This document shows, piece after piece, positions 36,919 through 45,775 of a stretch of DNA of 64,000 bases (position 1 is its first letter; the number at the start of each line of letters is the position of its first letter). The position numbers and the translations under genes were made by a program. A model generated the notes under the pieces. That model did no database searches and was not told the origin of the DNA. It saw nothing but the letters and a program-made list of their open reading frames with translations. Source of the DNA: Enterobacteriaceae bacterium 89 (GTDB lineage Bacteria; Pseudomonadota; Gammaproteobacteria; Enterobacterales; Enterobacteriaceae); NCBI GenBank assembly GCA_014156375.1, contig RQJH01000003.1, forward strand, positions 1,364,001 to 1,428,000, written 5' to 3'.

Positions 36919-37488
36919 TTGACAGCCTCCCTACATCATTATCTGGTGATTACTGCGCTGGGTGCTGACCGCCCGGGCATCGTGAACACCATCACCCGGC
37001 ACGTCAGTAGCTGCGGCTGTAATATCGAGGACAGCCGTCTGGCGATGCTCGGCGATGAGTTCACCTTCATCATGCTGCTTTCGGGCAGCTGGAATGCCAT
37101 CACCCTGATTGAATCGACCTTACCGCTGAAAGGGGCCGAACTGGATCTGTTGATTGTGATGAAGCGCACAACGGCGCGTCCGCGTGTAGCATTGCCGTCA
37201 ACCGTCTGGGTGCAGGTCGAAGTGCCTGACTCACCGCATATAATTGAGCGCTTCACCGGGCTGTTTGACGCCTGCGAGATGAACATCGCCGAGCTGGTTT
37301 CTCGCACACAGCCCGGCAGTGATAAAGACGCCGCGCAGCTGTTTATTCAGATAACCGCCCATAGTCCGGCGTCGCAAAATGCAGCAAATATCGAACAAGC
37401 GTTTAAAGAGCTGTGTACAGAACTGAAAGCGCAAGGCAGTATAAACATCGTCAATTATTCACAGCATGATGAACAAGATGGAGTTTAG
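36919..37488 (+). CDS. gcvR: Glycine cleavage system regulator GcvR
   Basis: This 189-residue protein has two ACT domains (first about residues 8-90, second about 97-180). In E. coli it binds GcvA when glycine is low and keeps the gcv operon repressed. The start is TTG at 36919 with GGAAGAACAGG upstream, and the N terminus aligns with E. coli GcvR. The stop is two bases before bcp, so the two are coupled. Confidence 0.95.
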   Translation: MTASLHHYLVITALGADRPGIVNTITRHVSSCGCNIEDSRLAMLGDEFTFIMLLSGSWNAITLIESTLPLKGAELDLLIVMKRTTARPRVALPSTVWVQVEVPDSPHIIERFTGLFDACEMNIAELVSRTQPGSDKDAAQLFIQITAHSPASQNAANIEQAFKELCTELKAQGSINIVNYSQHDEQDGV

Positions 37489-37490
37489 TA

Positions 37491-37961
37491 ATGACCCCAC
37501 TGAAAGCCGGTGACATCGCACCGAAATTTAGCTTGCCCGATCAAGATGGTGAGCAAGTAAATTTAACCGACTTCCAGGGACAGCGAGTTCTGGTTTATTT
37601 CTACCCGAAAGCCATGACCCCAGGCTGTACCGTCCAGGCCTGCGGCCTCCGCGACAATATGGATGAGCTCAAGAAAGCTGGCGTCGAAGTGCTGGGGATC
37701 AGCACCGACAAACCGGAAAAGCTCTCCCGTTTTGCCGAAAAAGAGCTGCTGAACTTTACCCTGCTTTCTGACGAAGACCACCAGGTCTGCGAACAGTTTG
37801 GCATCTGGGGAGAGAAGTCCTTTATGGGTAAAACCTACGACGGCATCCACCGCATCAGCTTCCTGCTGGACGGCAATGGCAAAGTCGAACACGTGTTTGA
37901 CGACTTCAAAACCAGCAATCACCACGACGTGGTGCTGAACTGGCTGAAAACGAACGCCTGA
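37491..37961 (+). CDS. bcp: Thiol peroxidase Bcp (peroxiredoxin Q)
   Basis: This 156-residue cytoplasmic peroxiredoxin has its peroxidatic Cys46 in T-P-G-C-T and resolving Cys51 in A-C-G-L-R, the atypical two-Cys pattern of Bcp. It reduces hydrogen and organic peroxides using thioredoxin. It is nearly identical to E. coli Bcp and directly follows gcvR. Confidence 0.97.
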   Translation: MTPLKAGDIAPKFSLPDQDGEQVNLTDFQGQRVLVYFYPKAMTPGCTVQACGLRDNMDELKKAGVEVLGISTDKPEKLSRFAEKELLNFTLLSDEDHQVCEQFGIWGEKSFMGKTYDGIHRISFLLDGNGKVEHVFDDFKTSNHHDVVLNWLKTNA

Positions 37962-37965
37962 TAGC

Positions 37966-37992
37966 AAAACCGCCCCGAGGGGCGGTTTTTTG
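37966..37992. terminator. Bidirectional terminator between bcp and the glycerate kinase gene
   Basis: AAAACCGCCCC and GGGGCGGTTTT form a stem with A and T runs on both sides, between two convergent genes. Confidence 0.85.
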
Positions 37993-38001
37993 TTTCTGAT
38001 G

Positions 38002-39144
38002 TTATTTTGCCTGCTGCGCCATCTTCCACACGGCCGCGACGTTTCTGGCGATGATAAACAGGTTATCGTGCGCCGCGTCGAGCGCCTGAGGCAGCGTGAC
38101 GATGCTGGTCAGAATAGAGAACGCCGCATCCAGTCCGTGATCGTACACCACCTGATGATCGTCTTTTAAGCCTCCAGCCAGCGCGATAACTGGTTTGTTA
38201 TAGCGTTTTGCCACCGTCGCCACGCCAATTGGCGTTTTACCGCAGATGCTCTGGCTGTCGAGCCGCCCTTCCCCGGTGATCACCAGTGTCGCATCTCTGA
38301 CATGTTCATCAAGCGCCAGCGCTTCAACCACGATCTCCACGCCAGGTTTTAACTCCGCATTAAGCAGGCCAACCAGCGCTGCCCCCATACCCCCGGCCGC
38401 TCCTGCACCCGGCACCTCACGCACATCGCGTCCGGTAGTTTGCGCCATCTTCTGTCCCCACAGATTAAGCACCTCGTCGAGGACTTTAACCATTTCCGGC
38501 GTTGCCCCTTTCTGCGGGCCGAAGACCGCCGAAGCGCCATTCGGGCCACACAGCGGATTATTCACATCGCAGGCGACCGTCAGGGAAACGTTCGCCAGAC
38601 GCGGATCCAGCCCGCTTAAACCGATATGGTCAAGCTTCGCCAGCGCCTCACCGCCGTGCACCAGTAAGCGACCTTCCGCGTCATACAGCGCTGCGCCCAG
38701 CGCCTGCATCATCCCTGCGCCGCCGTCGTTAGTGGCGCTACCGCCAATGCCGAGAATGATTTTTTCCACACCTGAATCCAGCGCGGCAATAATCAGCTCG
38801 CCGGTACCATAGCTGGTGGTCAGCAGCGGATTACGTAATTCCGGAGCCACATAATGCAGCCCGGAAGCCGCCGCCATTTCAATAATTGCCGTGCGCCCGT
38901 CGCCCATCACACCCCAGCGGGCCTGAACTTTGTCTCCCAGCGGGCCAGTCACTTCGCTGGTGTGATAGCGGCCCTGGCTGGCCTCAACCATCGATTCCAC
39001 CGTGCCCTCGCCGCCGTCGGCCATCGGCACGGTGACATACTCCGCGTCAGGATAAATTTCACTGAACCCTGCTTTGATGGCCAATGCCACGTTCAGCGCC
39101 GACAGGCTTTCCTTGAAAGAATCAGGTGCGATAACAATTTTCAT
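38002..39144 (-). CDS. Glycerate 2-kinase (GarK/GlxK type)
   Basis: This 380-residue protein matches the GarK/GlxK glycerate kinase family: M-K-I-V-I-A-P-D-S-F-K-E-S-L-S at the start, G-I-G-G-S-A-T-N-D-G-G-A-G-M, G-P-Q-K-G-A and T-G-E-G-R-(L/I)-D-S-Q-S. It makes 2-phosphoglycerate from glycerate and ATP, feeding glycolysis. The ATG at 39144 has AGCAGGA upstream and matches relatives; another at 39153 overlaps the permease stop. It is the last gene of a regulator-permease-kinase set, so it probably acts on imported glycerate or on glycerate from sugar diacids. Confidence 0.9.
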   Translation of the reverse strand: MKIVIAPDSFKESLSALNVALAIKAGFSEIYPDAEYVTVPMADGGEGTVESMVEASQGRYHTSEVTGPLGDKVQARWGVMGDGRTAIIEMAAASGLHYVAPELRNPLLTTSYGTGELIIAALDSGVEKIILGIGGSATNDGGAGMMQALGAALYDAEGRLLVHGGEALAKLDHIGLSGLDPRLANVSLTVACDVNNPLCGPNGASAVFGPQKGATPEMVKVLDEVLNLWGQKMAQTTGRDVREVPGAGAAGGMGAALVGLLNAELKPGVEIVVEALALDEHVRDATLVITGEGRLDSQSICGKTPIGVATVAKRYNKPVIALAGGLKDDHQVVYDHGLDAAFSILTSIVTLPQALDAAHDNLFIIARNVAAVWKMAQQAK

Positions 39145-39149
39145 CTTTT

Positions 39150-40418
39150 TCATCCTGCTAATCCGAATACGCCAAACATCAGGGTAGAGACAAAGGCGAT
39201 GGTTAAGCCCACCAGCGTTTCATAAGGCATCAGCTTCAGACGCTCGCGGATCTGCATGTTGACGCTGCCGCCCGTGGCGTGGAAGAAGCTGCCGTGCGGC
39301 AGATGGTCAAGCACCGTTGCCCCTGCGTGGATCATCGCTGCACCGGCCAGAGCGGAAACGCCCAGCTCAAGCAATGTAGGCGCAAAGACGCTGGAGGCCA
39401 CGGCAGTGCCTGCGGTGGTGGAGGCGGTCGCCATCGACATAATCGCGCCGGAAACCGGAGCCAGTACCCAGGCAGGCAGGCCTGAAGCTGTCAGCCCGGA
39501 GATCAGCACGTCTTTCAGTTCGGAGTTCGCAATGATCCCGGCCAGCGCCCCTGTCCCTAACAGCATAATCGCGACCGGCGCCATGCGCGTCAGGCCCGCG
39601 ACCATGTAATGGTTTACATGTTTAGAGCGCCCCATCAGCAGTGCGCCAATCAGGCCACCCACCGGCAGCGCGATCAGCGGATCGATATTGATACCGGCAA
39701 TCGGGCGCAGCGACAGCAGCACAATCGCCACCAGCGGCGCGCTGACGGACACCAGAAAACCAGGCTGTCCGACATGCGATCCCGGCGTCACCACTTCTTC
39801 CGCCTGCACCATTGAGCCTTTTTTGCTGAGTTTCTTCGCCAGGAAATAAGCCATCACCAGGCCGAACAGGCCCGGAATAATCCCGGCCATCATCACCGAC
39901 GTCAGCGGTACGTGAAACGCATCGGCGGCGGCAATGGTATTCGGATTGGGTGACATGACGTTACCGGCTTTGCCGCCGCCCACCATCGCCAGCAAAATCG
40001 CAGTTTTCGACAGCCCGGCGCGGTGAGCCACGGACAGCGCAATTGGCGCAACGGTGATCACCGCCACGTCGACAAATACACCGACTGCGGTAAGACACAT
40101 AGTGGCAATCGCCAGCGCCAGCAGCGCACGGGTTTCGCCCACTTTTTTCACGACGGTTTCAGCAATGGTATTCGCCGCACCGGATTCGATCAGCACGCCA
40201 GCCAGCACACCAGCGGCCAGAATTCGCATCACCGCGTTGGTGATCCCCTGTGCACCGGTGACCATCAGTTTGACGGTTTCGACCAGATCGGCCCCGCCGA
40301 TAAGCCCGCCAATCAACGCACCTGCCATCATGCCGTAGGCAGGAGAAACCTTTCTTAAAATCAATAAAATAGCCACCACCAGCGCGGCGATAGCTCCCAG
40401 AGTAGAGATGGACGTCAT
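39150..40418 (-). CDS. GntP-family permease (likely glycerate or sugar-acid importer)
   Basis: This 422-residue inner-membrane protein has some 12 hydrophobic segments and the GntP-family landmarks G-G-G-K-A-G-N-V-M-S-P-N-P-N-T and A-T-A-S-T-T-A-G-T-A-V-A. It is an H+ symporter by family. The start at 40418 has a perfect AAGGAGG. Its stop overlaps the region of the kinase start, so the two are translationally coupled. The adjacent kinase makes glycerate the most likely substrate, which is inference. Confidence 0.88.
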   Translation of the reverse strand: MTSISTLGAIAALVVAILLILRKVSPAYGMMAGALIGGLIGGADLVETVKLMVTGAQGITNAVMRILAAGVLAGVLIESGAANTIAETVVKKVGETRALLALAIATMCLTAVGVFVDVAVITVAPIALSVAHRAGLSKTAILLAMVGGGKAGNVMSPNPNTIAAADAFHVPLTSVMMAGIIPGLFGLVMAYFLAKKLSKKGSMVQAEEVVTPGSHVGQPGFLVSVSAPLVAIVLLSLRPIAGINIDPLIALPVGGLIGALLMGRSKHVNHYMVAGLTRMAPVAIMLLGTGALAGIIANSELKDVLISGLTASGLPAWVLAPVSGAIMSMATASTTAGTAVASSVFAPTLLELGVSALAGAAMIHAGATVLDHLPHGSFFHATGGSVNMQIRERLKLMPYETLVGLTIAFVSTLMFGVFGLAG

Positions 40419-40517
40419 TTTTCTGCGCCTCCTTGTAAGGTACCGGCGCAGTATCAGCAAAAGCGGAAGGGAAAGAGTCAGAGAAGACGACAAAAATTTG
40501 CCGTGCAGGGCGCAGTA

Positions 40518-40539
40518 AAATTGTAGGTCTCTACAATTT
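40518..40539 (-). promoter_or_regulatory. Perfect inverted repeat between regulator and permease genes
   Basis: AAATTGTAG (40518-40526) and CTACAATTT (40531-40539) are perfect inverted copies around GTCT. The repeat overlaps the regulator stop codon and lies about 100 bp upstream of the permease start. With low G+C and no T run it is a poor terminator, so it is more likely an operator for the CdaR-type regulator. Binding is inferred. Confidence 0.45.
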
Positions 40540-41665
40540 ACGCATCCAGATGCAGACCGATAAACAGCCAGAGAATGGATTTTAAATCATTGATTTTAAT
40601 CTGAAGAATCGTTTCGCAGCGTTGCAACCGATAGCGCAGCGTATTCACATGGATGTGGAGCTGTTTCGCCGTTTGAGAAAGGTCACAGTTCTGTTCAAAC
40701 CAGACGCGCAGTGTGGTTTGCAGCACGCCTTTGCTGTCGTGCTCCTGTAACTGTCGCCACAACGCGGAGAGCTCCTGCCTCTGCCAGCTTTGCGCGACAT
40801 CGCCCAGCAGCGCGGGCAACGCATAGTCGTGGTAGAACACGTACTGGTTTTTCACTTTCTGCCGCTTCACCATCGCCTGAGTGGCTTTGGCGGTTTGCCA
40901 TGAGCGATGCAGCGCGGTTTCGCCGCTGAAGAAGCCGCCCACCACAATCCGACTGAAGCCCGAAGATTCAACCCAGGACTTAAAATTCTGCAGGTCACGC
41001 TGTTCTTGTTGCAGATCCCAACTGCCGTTTTTCACGCTGATCGGCTTGATGATGATCAGCTCATTGAAGTCGGTGAAGGTGACGAGGTGGTCGCGGGCGC
41101 GGTTTTCAAAGTAGTCCATCAGATTGCGCAGCGCTTCGCGATCCGGCTGACGCAGCTCAATAATCGCCACCACGCGCGGCTGTTGCAGGTCAATACCGAG
41201 CCAGGAGACCATCGAATGCAGCGCTTCTGAAGGCAGTTCCCGCGTGAGCAGCTGGTTAATGAGATCTTCCTGATAGCGCTTATCCCACTGCTTCTGCTCA
41301 ATCAGCGCCATGTGCTCAATCACCAGTTCAGACGCCATCTTCACCAGCTCGGCATAGGATCTGACTTCTTCCGGCTCGCCGGTAATCCCGAGCACGCCAA
41401 TCAGCTCGCCGTGGAACGACATCGGCAGGTTAATCCCCGGCCTGACGCCCTTCAGCTTACTGGCCGTCGCCGTATCGATTTCCACCACCCGGTTTTCTTT
41501 CAGCGCCAGAATGGCCCCTTCATGGCGCTGTTGCAGGCGGGAAGGTTCGCCGGAAGCAATAATAATCCCGTGCTCGTCCATGACGTTGACCGACCAGGGA
41601 ATGATTTTCATCGCCCGCTGAACAATCTGCTGGGCGGTGTAATCTTTGAGATATTGCTTCTTCAT
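40538..41665 (-). CDS. CdaR-family sugar-diacid regulator
   Basis: This 375-residue protein has an N-terminal sugar-diacid recognition domain (about residues 4-135, with I-I-A-S-G-E-P-S-R) and a C-terminal PucR-type helix-turn-helix (N-C-D-L-S-Q-T-A-K-Q-L-H-I-H-V-N-T-L-R-Y-R-L). E. coli CdaR activates genes for glucarate, galactarate and glycerate use. Here it is upstream of and on the same strand as the permease and kinase genes, so it probably activates them in response to glycerate or a diacid. It is a paralogue rather than the canonical cdaR locus. Confidence 0.87.
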   Translation of the reverse strand: MKKQYLKDYTAQQIVQRAMKIIPWSVNVMDEHGIIIASGEPSRLQQRHEGAILALKENRVVEIDTATASKLKGVRPGINLPMSFHGELIGVLGITGEPEEVRSYAELVKMASELVIEHMALIEQKQWDKRYQEDLINQLLTRELPSEALHSMVSWLGIDLQQPRVVAIIELRQPDREALRNLMDYFENRARDHLVTFTDFNELIIIKPISVKNGSWDLQQEQRDLQNFKSWVESSGFSRIVVGGFFSGETALHRSWQTAKATQAMVKRQKVKNQYVFYHDYALPALLGDVAQSWQRQELSALWRQLQEHDSKGVLQTTLRVWFEQNCDLSQTAKQLHIHVNTLRYRLQRCETILQIKINDLKSILWLFIGLHLDA

Positions 41666-41670
41666 CGTCT

Positions 41671-42735
41671 TCAGGCTTCTTCCACCGCCGGACTGTCAGG
41701 CCAGGCGTGAACCACGGCTTTGATCAGCGTCGCCAGCGGAATGGCGAAGAACACGCCCCAGAATCCCCACAGGCCGCCAAAAATAACTACCGAGAGAATA
41801 ATCACCAGCGGATGCAGGTTCACCGCTTCGGAGAACAGCACCGGCACCAGCAGGTTGCCGTCCAGACCCTGGATGATGAGATACACGGCAAACAGGCTCC
41901 AGAACTCGGTGCCGAGACCGAACTGGAACAGCGCCACGCAGACCACCGGAATGGTCACCACAAACGCGCCGATATAAGGGATCAGCACCGACAGCCCCAC
42001 CAGCACCGCCAGCAGCAGCGAGTAGTTCAGGCCGAACAGCAGGAAGCCAATCCAGGTGGCGACGCCCACGACGATCATCTCCAGCACTTTGCCGCGGATA
42101 TAGTTGGTGATCTGCTGGTTCATCTCTTTCCACACCTGGCCCGCCAGCCCGCGGTTGCGCGGCAAAACGCGGCGCACGGCGTTGAGCATCTGCTCTTTGT
42201 CTTTGACGAGGAAGAACACCATCAGCGGGACCAGCACCAGATAGACCGCCAGCGTCAGCAGCCCAACCAGCGAGGCGAGCGAGTATTTCACCACCGAATC
42301 GCCCATGGTGAGCATCCGGCTGCGCATGTTGTCCGCCATCGCGTCGATGATCCCGGCATCCATCAGCGCCGGATAGCGGCGTGGCACGGTTGCGGCGAAG
42401 TCAGACAGCTTATTGAGCATTCCCGGCATATCGCGGATTAGGTTTATCCCCTGTTGCCAGGCGACCGGCATCACCACGAAGGCCATCAGCAGCAGAATGC
42501 CGACGAACAAAATCAGCACCACCGACGTTGCCCAGCGGCGGGAAAATCCGACTCGTTCCAGTCGGGCGGTGGGCCATTCCAGCAGATACGCGAGAACTAT
42601 CGCCACCAGTAAAGGCGCGAGCAGGCCGCTAAAGAAGAAGAGAATGCCGAAACCGGCAAGCAAAATGACCAGCAGAGCTATCGCTTCTGGATCGCTGAAA
42701 CGACGACGATACCACTGCATTAACATTTCGAGCAT
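41671..42735 (-). CDS. perM: PerM (YfgO), AI-2E-family membrane permease
   Basis: This 354-residue inner-membrane protein belongs to the AI-2E/UPF0118 family with about eight hydrophobic segments. It is nearly identical to E. coli PerM, beginning M-L-E-M-L-M-Q-W-Y-R-R-R. The start at 42735 is chosen by that match; a reading 27 codons longer has no support. The physiological substrate is unsettled. It is divergent from bepA, as in E. coli. Confidence 0.93.
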   Translation of the reverse strand: MLEMLMQWYRRRFSDPEAIALLVILLAGFGILFFFSGLLAPLLVAIVLAYLLEWPTARLERVGFSRRWATSVVLILFVGILLLMAFVVMPVAWQQGINLIRDMPGMLNKLSDFAATVPRRYPALMDAGIIDAMADNMRSRMLTMGDSVVKYSLASLVGLLTLAVYLVLVPLMVFFLVKDKEQMLNAVRRVLPRNRGLAGQVWKEMNQQITNYIRGKVLEMIVVGVATWIGFLLFGLNYSLLLAVLVGLSVLIPYIGAFVVTIPVVCVALFQFGLGTEFWSLFAVYLIIQGLDGNLLVPVLFSEAVNLHPLVIILSVVIFGGLWGFWGVFFAIPLATLIKAVVHAWPDSPAVEEA

Positions 42736-42958
42736 AACCACACCGTTCCCTGTTTTGCGGGCAAAAGGCCCGCCTGAATTGTATCGAAATGTCACGCAAT
42801 TGCCTTGCTTTTTCACGTTCTGCGCACTGAAGGAAAAAGTAGTGACTGCCGGGTGTTTTCAGCCGTGCTCCGGAAAGCTACACTGCCAAAGCGACTGACA
42901 GGGAACGTTATGTCACCCCGTCGGTCAAACTGGCAAACTATCTATACAGGACCGGGCT

Positions 42959-44422
42959 ATGTTCAGGCAGTTAAAGAAAACGCTGGTTGCAACACTCATG
43001 GCGTCACTGACGCTGGGGCAGGTATTGCCCGCTTTTGCCGACAGTGCAGATTCCCTGCCGGATATGGGCACCACCGCAGGAAGCACGCTCTCCATCGGTC
43101 AGGAACTGCAGATGGGCGATTACTACGTCCGCCAGCTGCGCGGCAGTGCGCCGCTGATCAACGATCCGCTGCTGGTTCAGTATGTTAACGGTCTCGGCAT
43201 GCGCCTGGTTGCGCACGCTAACTCCGTCCGCACGCCTTTTCATTTCTATTTAATTAACAATGACGAGCTGAACGCCTTCGCCTTCTTCGGCGGTAACGTG
43301 GTGCTGCACTCGGCGTTGTTCCGCTATGCCGATACCGAAAGCCAGCTGGCTTCGGTCATGGCGCACGAAATCTCGCACGTCACCCAGCGTCACCTGGCAC
43401 GTGCGATGGAAGATCAGAAGCGTAATGCGCCGCTGACCTGGGTTGGCGCACTGGGTTCGATTCTGCTGGCGATGGCCAGCCCGCAGGCCGGGATGGCGGC
43501 GCTCACCGGTACTCTGGCGGGCACCCAGCAGGGGATGATCAGCTTCACCCGCCAGAACGAAGAAGAAGCTGACCGCATCGGGATCCAGGTGCTTCAGCGC
43601 TCAGGCTTCGATCCGCAGGGCATGCCGCAGTTTATGGACAAGCTGATGGATCAATCGCGCTACTCCTCACGCCCGCCGGAAATGCTGTTGACGCACCCCT
43701 TACCCGAAAGCCGTCTTTCAGATGCGCGTAACCGCGCCAACCAGATGCGCCCGGTGGTAGTCCAGTCGTCCGAAGATTTCTACATGGCTAAAGCCCGCGT
43801 GCTCGGGATGTACAACAACGGTCAGAACACCCTCAGCCCCGACCTGCTCGACAACTGGTCGAAAGGCAATATCCGCGAGCAGCATGCTGCTGAATATGGT
43901 CGTGCGCTGCTGGCAATGGGCAAAGACAATTACGCCGAAGCCAGCAAACTGCTGCAGCCGTTAATCAGCGCAAACCCGCAGAATGTCTGGTATCTGGATC
44001 TGGCGACGGATATTTCATTAGGCCTGAAAAAGAATGATGAAGCGGTGAATCGTCTGAAGGCGGCGAAAGATCTGCGCATCAGCCCGGTTTTGCAGCTTAA
44101 CCTCGCCAACGCCCTGTTGCAGTCTGGCAATCCGGCAGAAGCGGCGACCATTCTTAATCGCTATACCTTTAACTACAAAGACGATACCAACGGTTGGGAT
44201 TTGCTGGCTCAGGCTGAAGCCCAGCTCGGCAATCGCGATCAGGAACTGGCCGCACGCGCGGAAAATATGGCGCTGGTAGGCCGTCTCGATCAGGCCATTT
44301 CGCTGCTGAGCAGCGCCAGCTCTCAGGTTAAACTGGGCAGCCTGCAGCAGGCCCGTTACGACGCCCGAATTGACCAGTTCCGCCAACTGCAGGAAACGTT
44401 TAAACCCTATACCAAGATGTAA
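42959..44422 (+). CDS. bepA: Periplasmic outer-membrane quality-control protease/chaperone BepA
   Basis: This 487-residue M48 metalloprotease with tetratricopeptide repeats degrades or rescues stalled LptD and other outer-membrane proteins. The signal peptide ends around V-L-P-A-F-A (residue 27). The zinc motif H-E-I-S-H spans residues 136-140, with the third ligand in N-E-E-E-A-D. TPR helices fill the C-terminal third. Length is identical to E. coli BepA. It is followed after nine bases by yfgD. Confidence 0.96.
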   Translation: MFRQLKKTLVATLMASLTLGQVLPAFADSADSLPDMGTTAGSTLSIGQELQMGDYYVRQLRGSAPLINDPLLVQYVNGLGMRLVAHANSVRTPFHFYLINNDELNAFAFFGGNVVLHSALFRYADTESQLASVMAHEISHVTQRHLARAMEDQKRNAPLTWVGALGSILLAMASPQAGMAALTGTLAGTQQGMISFTRQNEEEADRIGIQVLQRSGFDPQGMPQFMDKLMDQSRYSSRPPEMLLTHPLPESRLSDARNRANQMRPVVVQSSEDFYMAKARVLGMYNNGQNTLSPDLLDNWSKGNIREQHAAEYGRALLAMGKDNYAEASKLLQPLISANPQNVWYLDLATDISLGLKKNDEAVNRLKAAKDLRISPVLQLNLANALLQSGNPAEAATILNRYTFNYKDDTNGWDLLAQAEAQLGNRDQELAARAENMALVGRLDQAISLLSSASSQVKLGSLQQARYDARIDQFRQLQETFKPYTKM

Positions 44423-44431
44423 GGATACCCA

Positions 44432-44788
44432 ATGAGTGATGCGGTAACGATCTACCACAATCCACGCTGTTCCAAGAGCCGCGAAACCCTGGCGCTGCTG
44501 AAAGATAAAGGCGTTGAGCCGCAGGTGGTTCTGTATCTCGACACGCCACCGGACGTGGCGACGCTGAAAAATCTGCTGAAAATGCTCGGCATGAAAAGCG
44601 CCCGCGAACTGATGCGCCAGAAGGAAGATCTGTACAAAGAGCTAAATCTGGCCGACAGCGCGCTCAGCGAAAGCGATCTGCTGAAAGCAATGGTGGCGAA
44701 TCCGAAGCTGATCGAGCGTCCGATTGTGCTGAAAAACGGTCAGGCGCGCATTGGTCGCCCGCCGGAATCCGTGCTGGAGATCCTCTAA
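44432..44788 (+). CDS. yfgD: ArsC-like thioredoxin-fold protein YfgD
   Basis: This 118-residue ArsC-family protein has the active-site Cys13 in H-N-P-R-C-S-K-S-R. It matches E. coli YfgD and is annotated as a glutaredoxin-dependent arsenate reductase by similarity, although a role in arsenate resistance is not established. There is no ars operon around it. It is coupled to bepA. Confidence 0.93.
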   Translation: MSDAVTIYHNPRCSKSRETLALLKDKGVEPQVVLYLDTPPDVATLKNLLKMLGMKSARELMRQKEDLYKELNLADSALSESDLLKAMVANPKLIERPIVLKNGQARIGRPPESVLEIL

Positions 44789-44791
44789 ATC

Positions 44792-45607
44792 TCAGCGCCG
44801 CAGCGCTTCCAGAAAGGCCTGCGGCGTACACTCCCCCAGTTTTTTCTGCGCTTTGCCCGTGTTCCACAATTCGCACAACCGCTGCACCAGCGCATCCGGC
44901 TCGTCTGCCGCCGGGATTAGCGTTTTCAGCGGCTCGGTCAGGGCCAGCGTGCTTCGCTCCCGCGGAGTTTGCTGTGTCACAACCAGGCCGGGAAGTTCTG
45001 TCTGCAACCACTTTACCGCTTCCGTCTCAAGACATTGAATATCAGCCGGGCAAAGCGTCAGAGCTTCCGTCAGCCAGTTTTTCACCAGCGGCAAGGAAAT
45101 GCCTGAATACACCCGCGCATGGCACCAGCCGCTGACAGGCTCCCGCGCCCACAACAGATGATGATCGCCACCGTCATCCATGGTCAGCGACAGCAGGCGG
45201 TAATGCAGCGTCAGGGTGTTCGGTGAAATTCCTGCTTTCAGGGCTTTTTTCCCCTGCGCAGCAGCTTTCTGCCGCTGATGAGCCGGAGCCAGATAGCGGT
45301 TGAGCGTGGCGCGAGAAACCGTTATTCCCAGCCCTTCATTGACCATAAACAGCAGTTCATCCAGCGGGGCATTAAGGGTGTCACGCAGCGCGTTGACCAG
45401 CGAAATCTGATCAGATCTCATTGCTTTGTGTACCACATGCGGCGTGGTGTGGCGGTCAGCGATCTGTTCGCGATTGCGCCAGCGCCTGACCGTTGTCACC
45501 GAAATCCCCAGCTCTTTAGCCAGCTCCCGGTCGCTTTTATCTGACTGTTGCAGGTAACGGCGCACCCGTGGCGTGGTGGTGGCATTGGCGTGCAGCTTAA
45601 TTTCCAT
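44792..45607 (-). CDS. HTH protein resembling the DNA-binding part of an IS481-type transposase
   Basis: This 271-residue protein has an N-terminal bipartite helix-turn-helix (S-D-R-E-L-A-K-E-L-G-I-S-V-T-T-V-R-R-W-R-N-R, then G-I-T-V-S-R-A-T-L-N-R-Y-L) of the sort found in IS481-family transposases. The rest has no visible full catalytic D-D-E core. It lies divergent from the EIIC-glycosylasparaginase operon with a 168-bp gap, the usual position of a dedicated regulator. It has no terminal inverted repeats around it, so it is probably a domesticated DNA-binding protein. The start at 45607 is favoured over one 14 codons upstream. Confidence 0.6.
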   Translation of the reverse strand: MEIKLHANATTTPRVRRYLQQSDKSDRELAKELGISVTTVRRWRNREQIADRHTTPHVVHKAMRSDQISLVNALRDTLNAPLDELLFMVNEGLGITVSRATLNRYLAPAHQRQKAAAQGKKALKAGISPNTLTLHYRLLSLTMDDGGDHHLLWAREPVSGWCHARVYSGISLPLVKNWLTEALTLCPADIQCLETEAVKWLQTELPGLVVTQQTPRERSTLALTEPLKTLIPAADEPDALVQRLCELWNTGKAQKKLGECTPQAFLEALRR

Positions 45608-45775
45608 CGTCAATTCCCGCTGATATTCCTGGTGATAAATAAGAACCAATCATATGAGACTTATATTATTAAGGCGCTGGCATTGTGACCGGATTCACCT
45701 TTCACGCTGACGCTTTCATTAATAATCCGCATAGATAACACACAAACATCAATCCGATCTCCTGCGGAGCTCACA

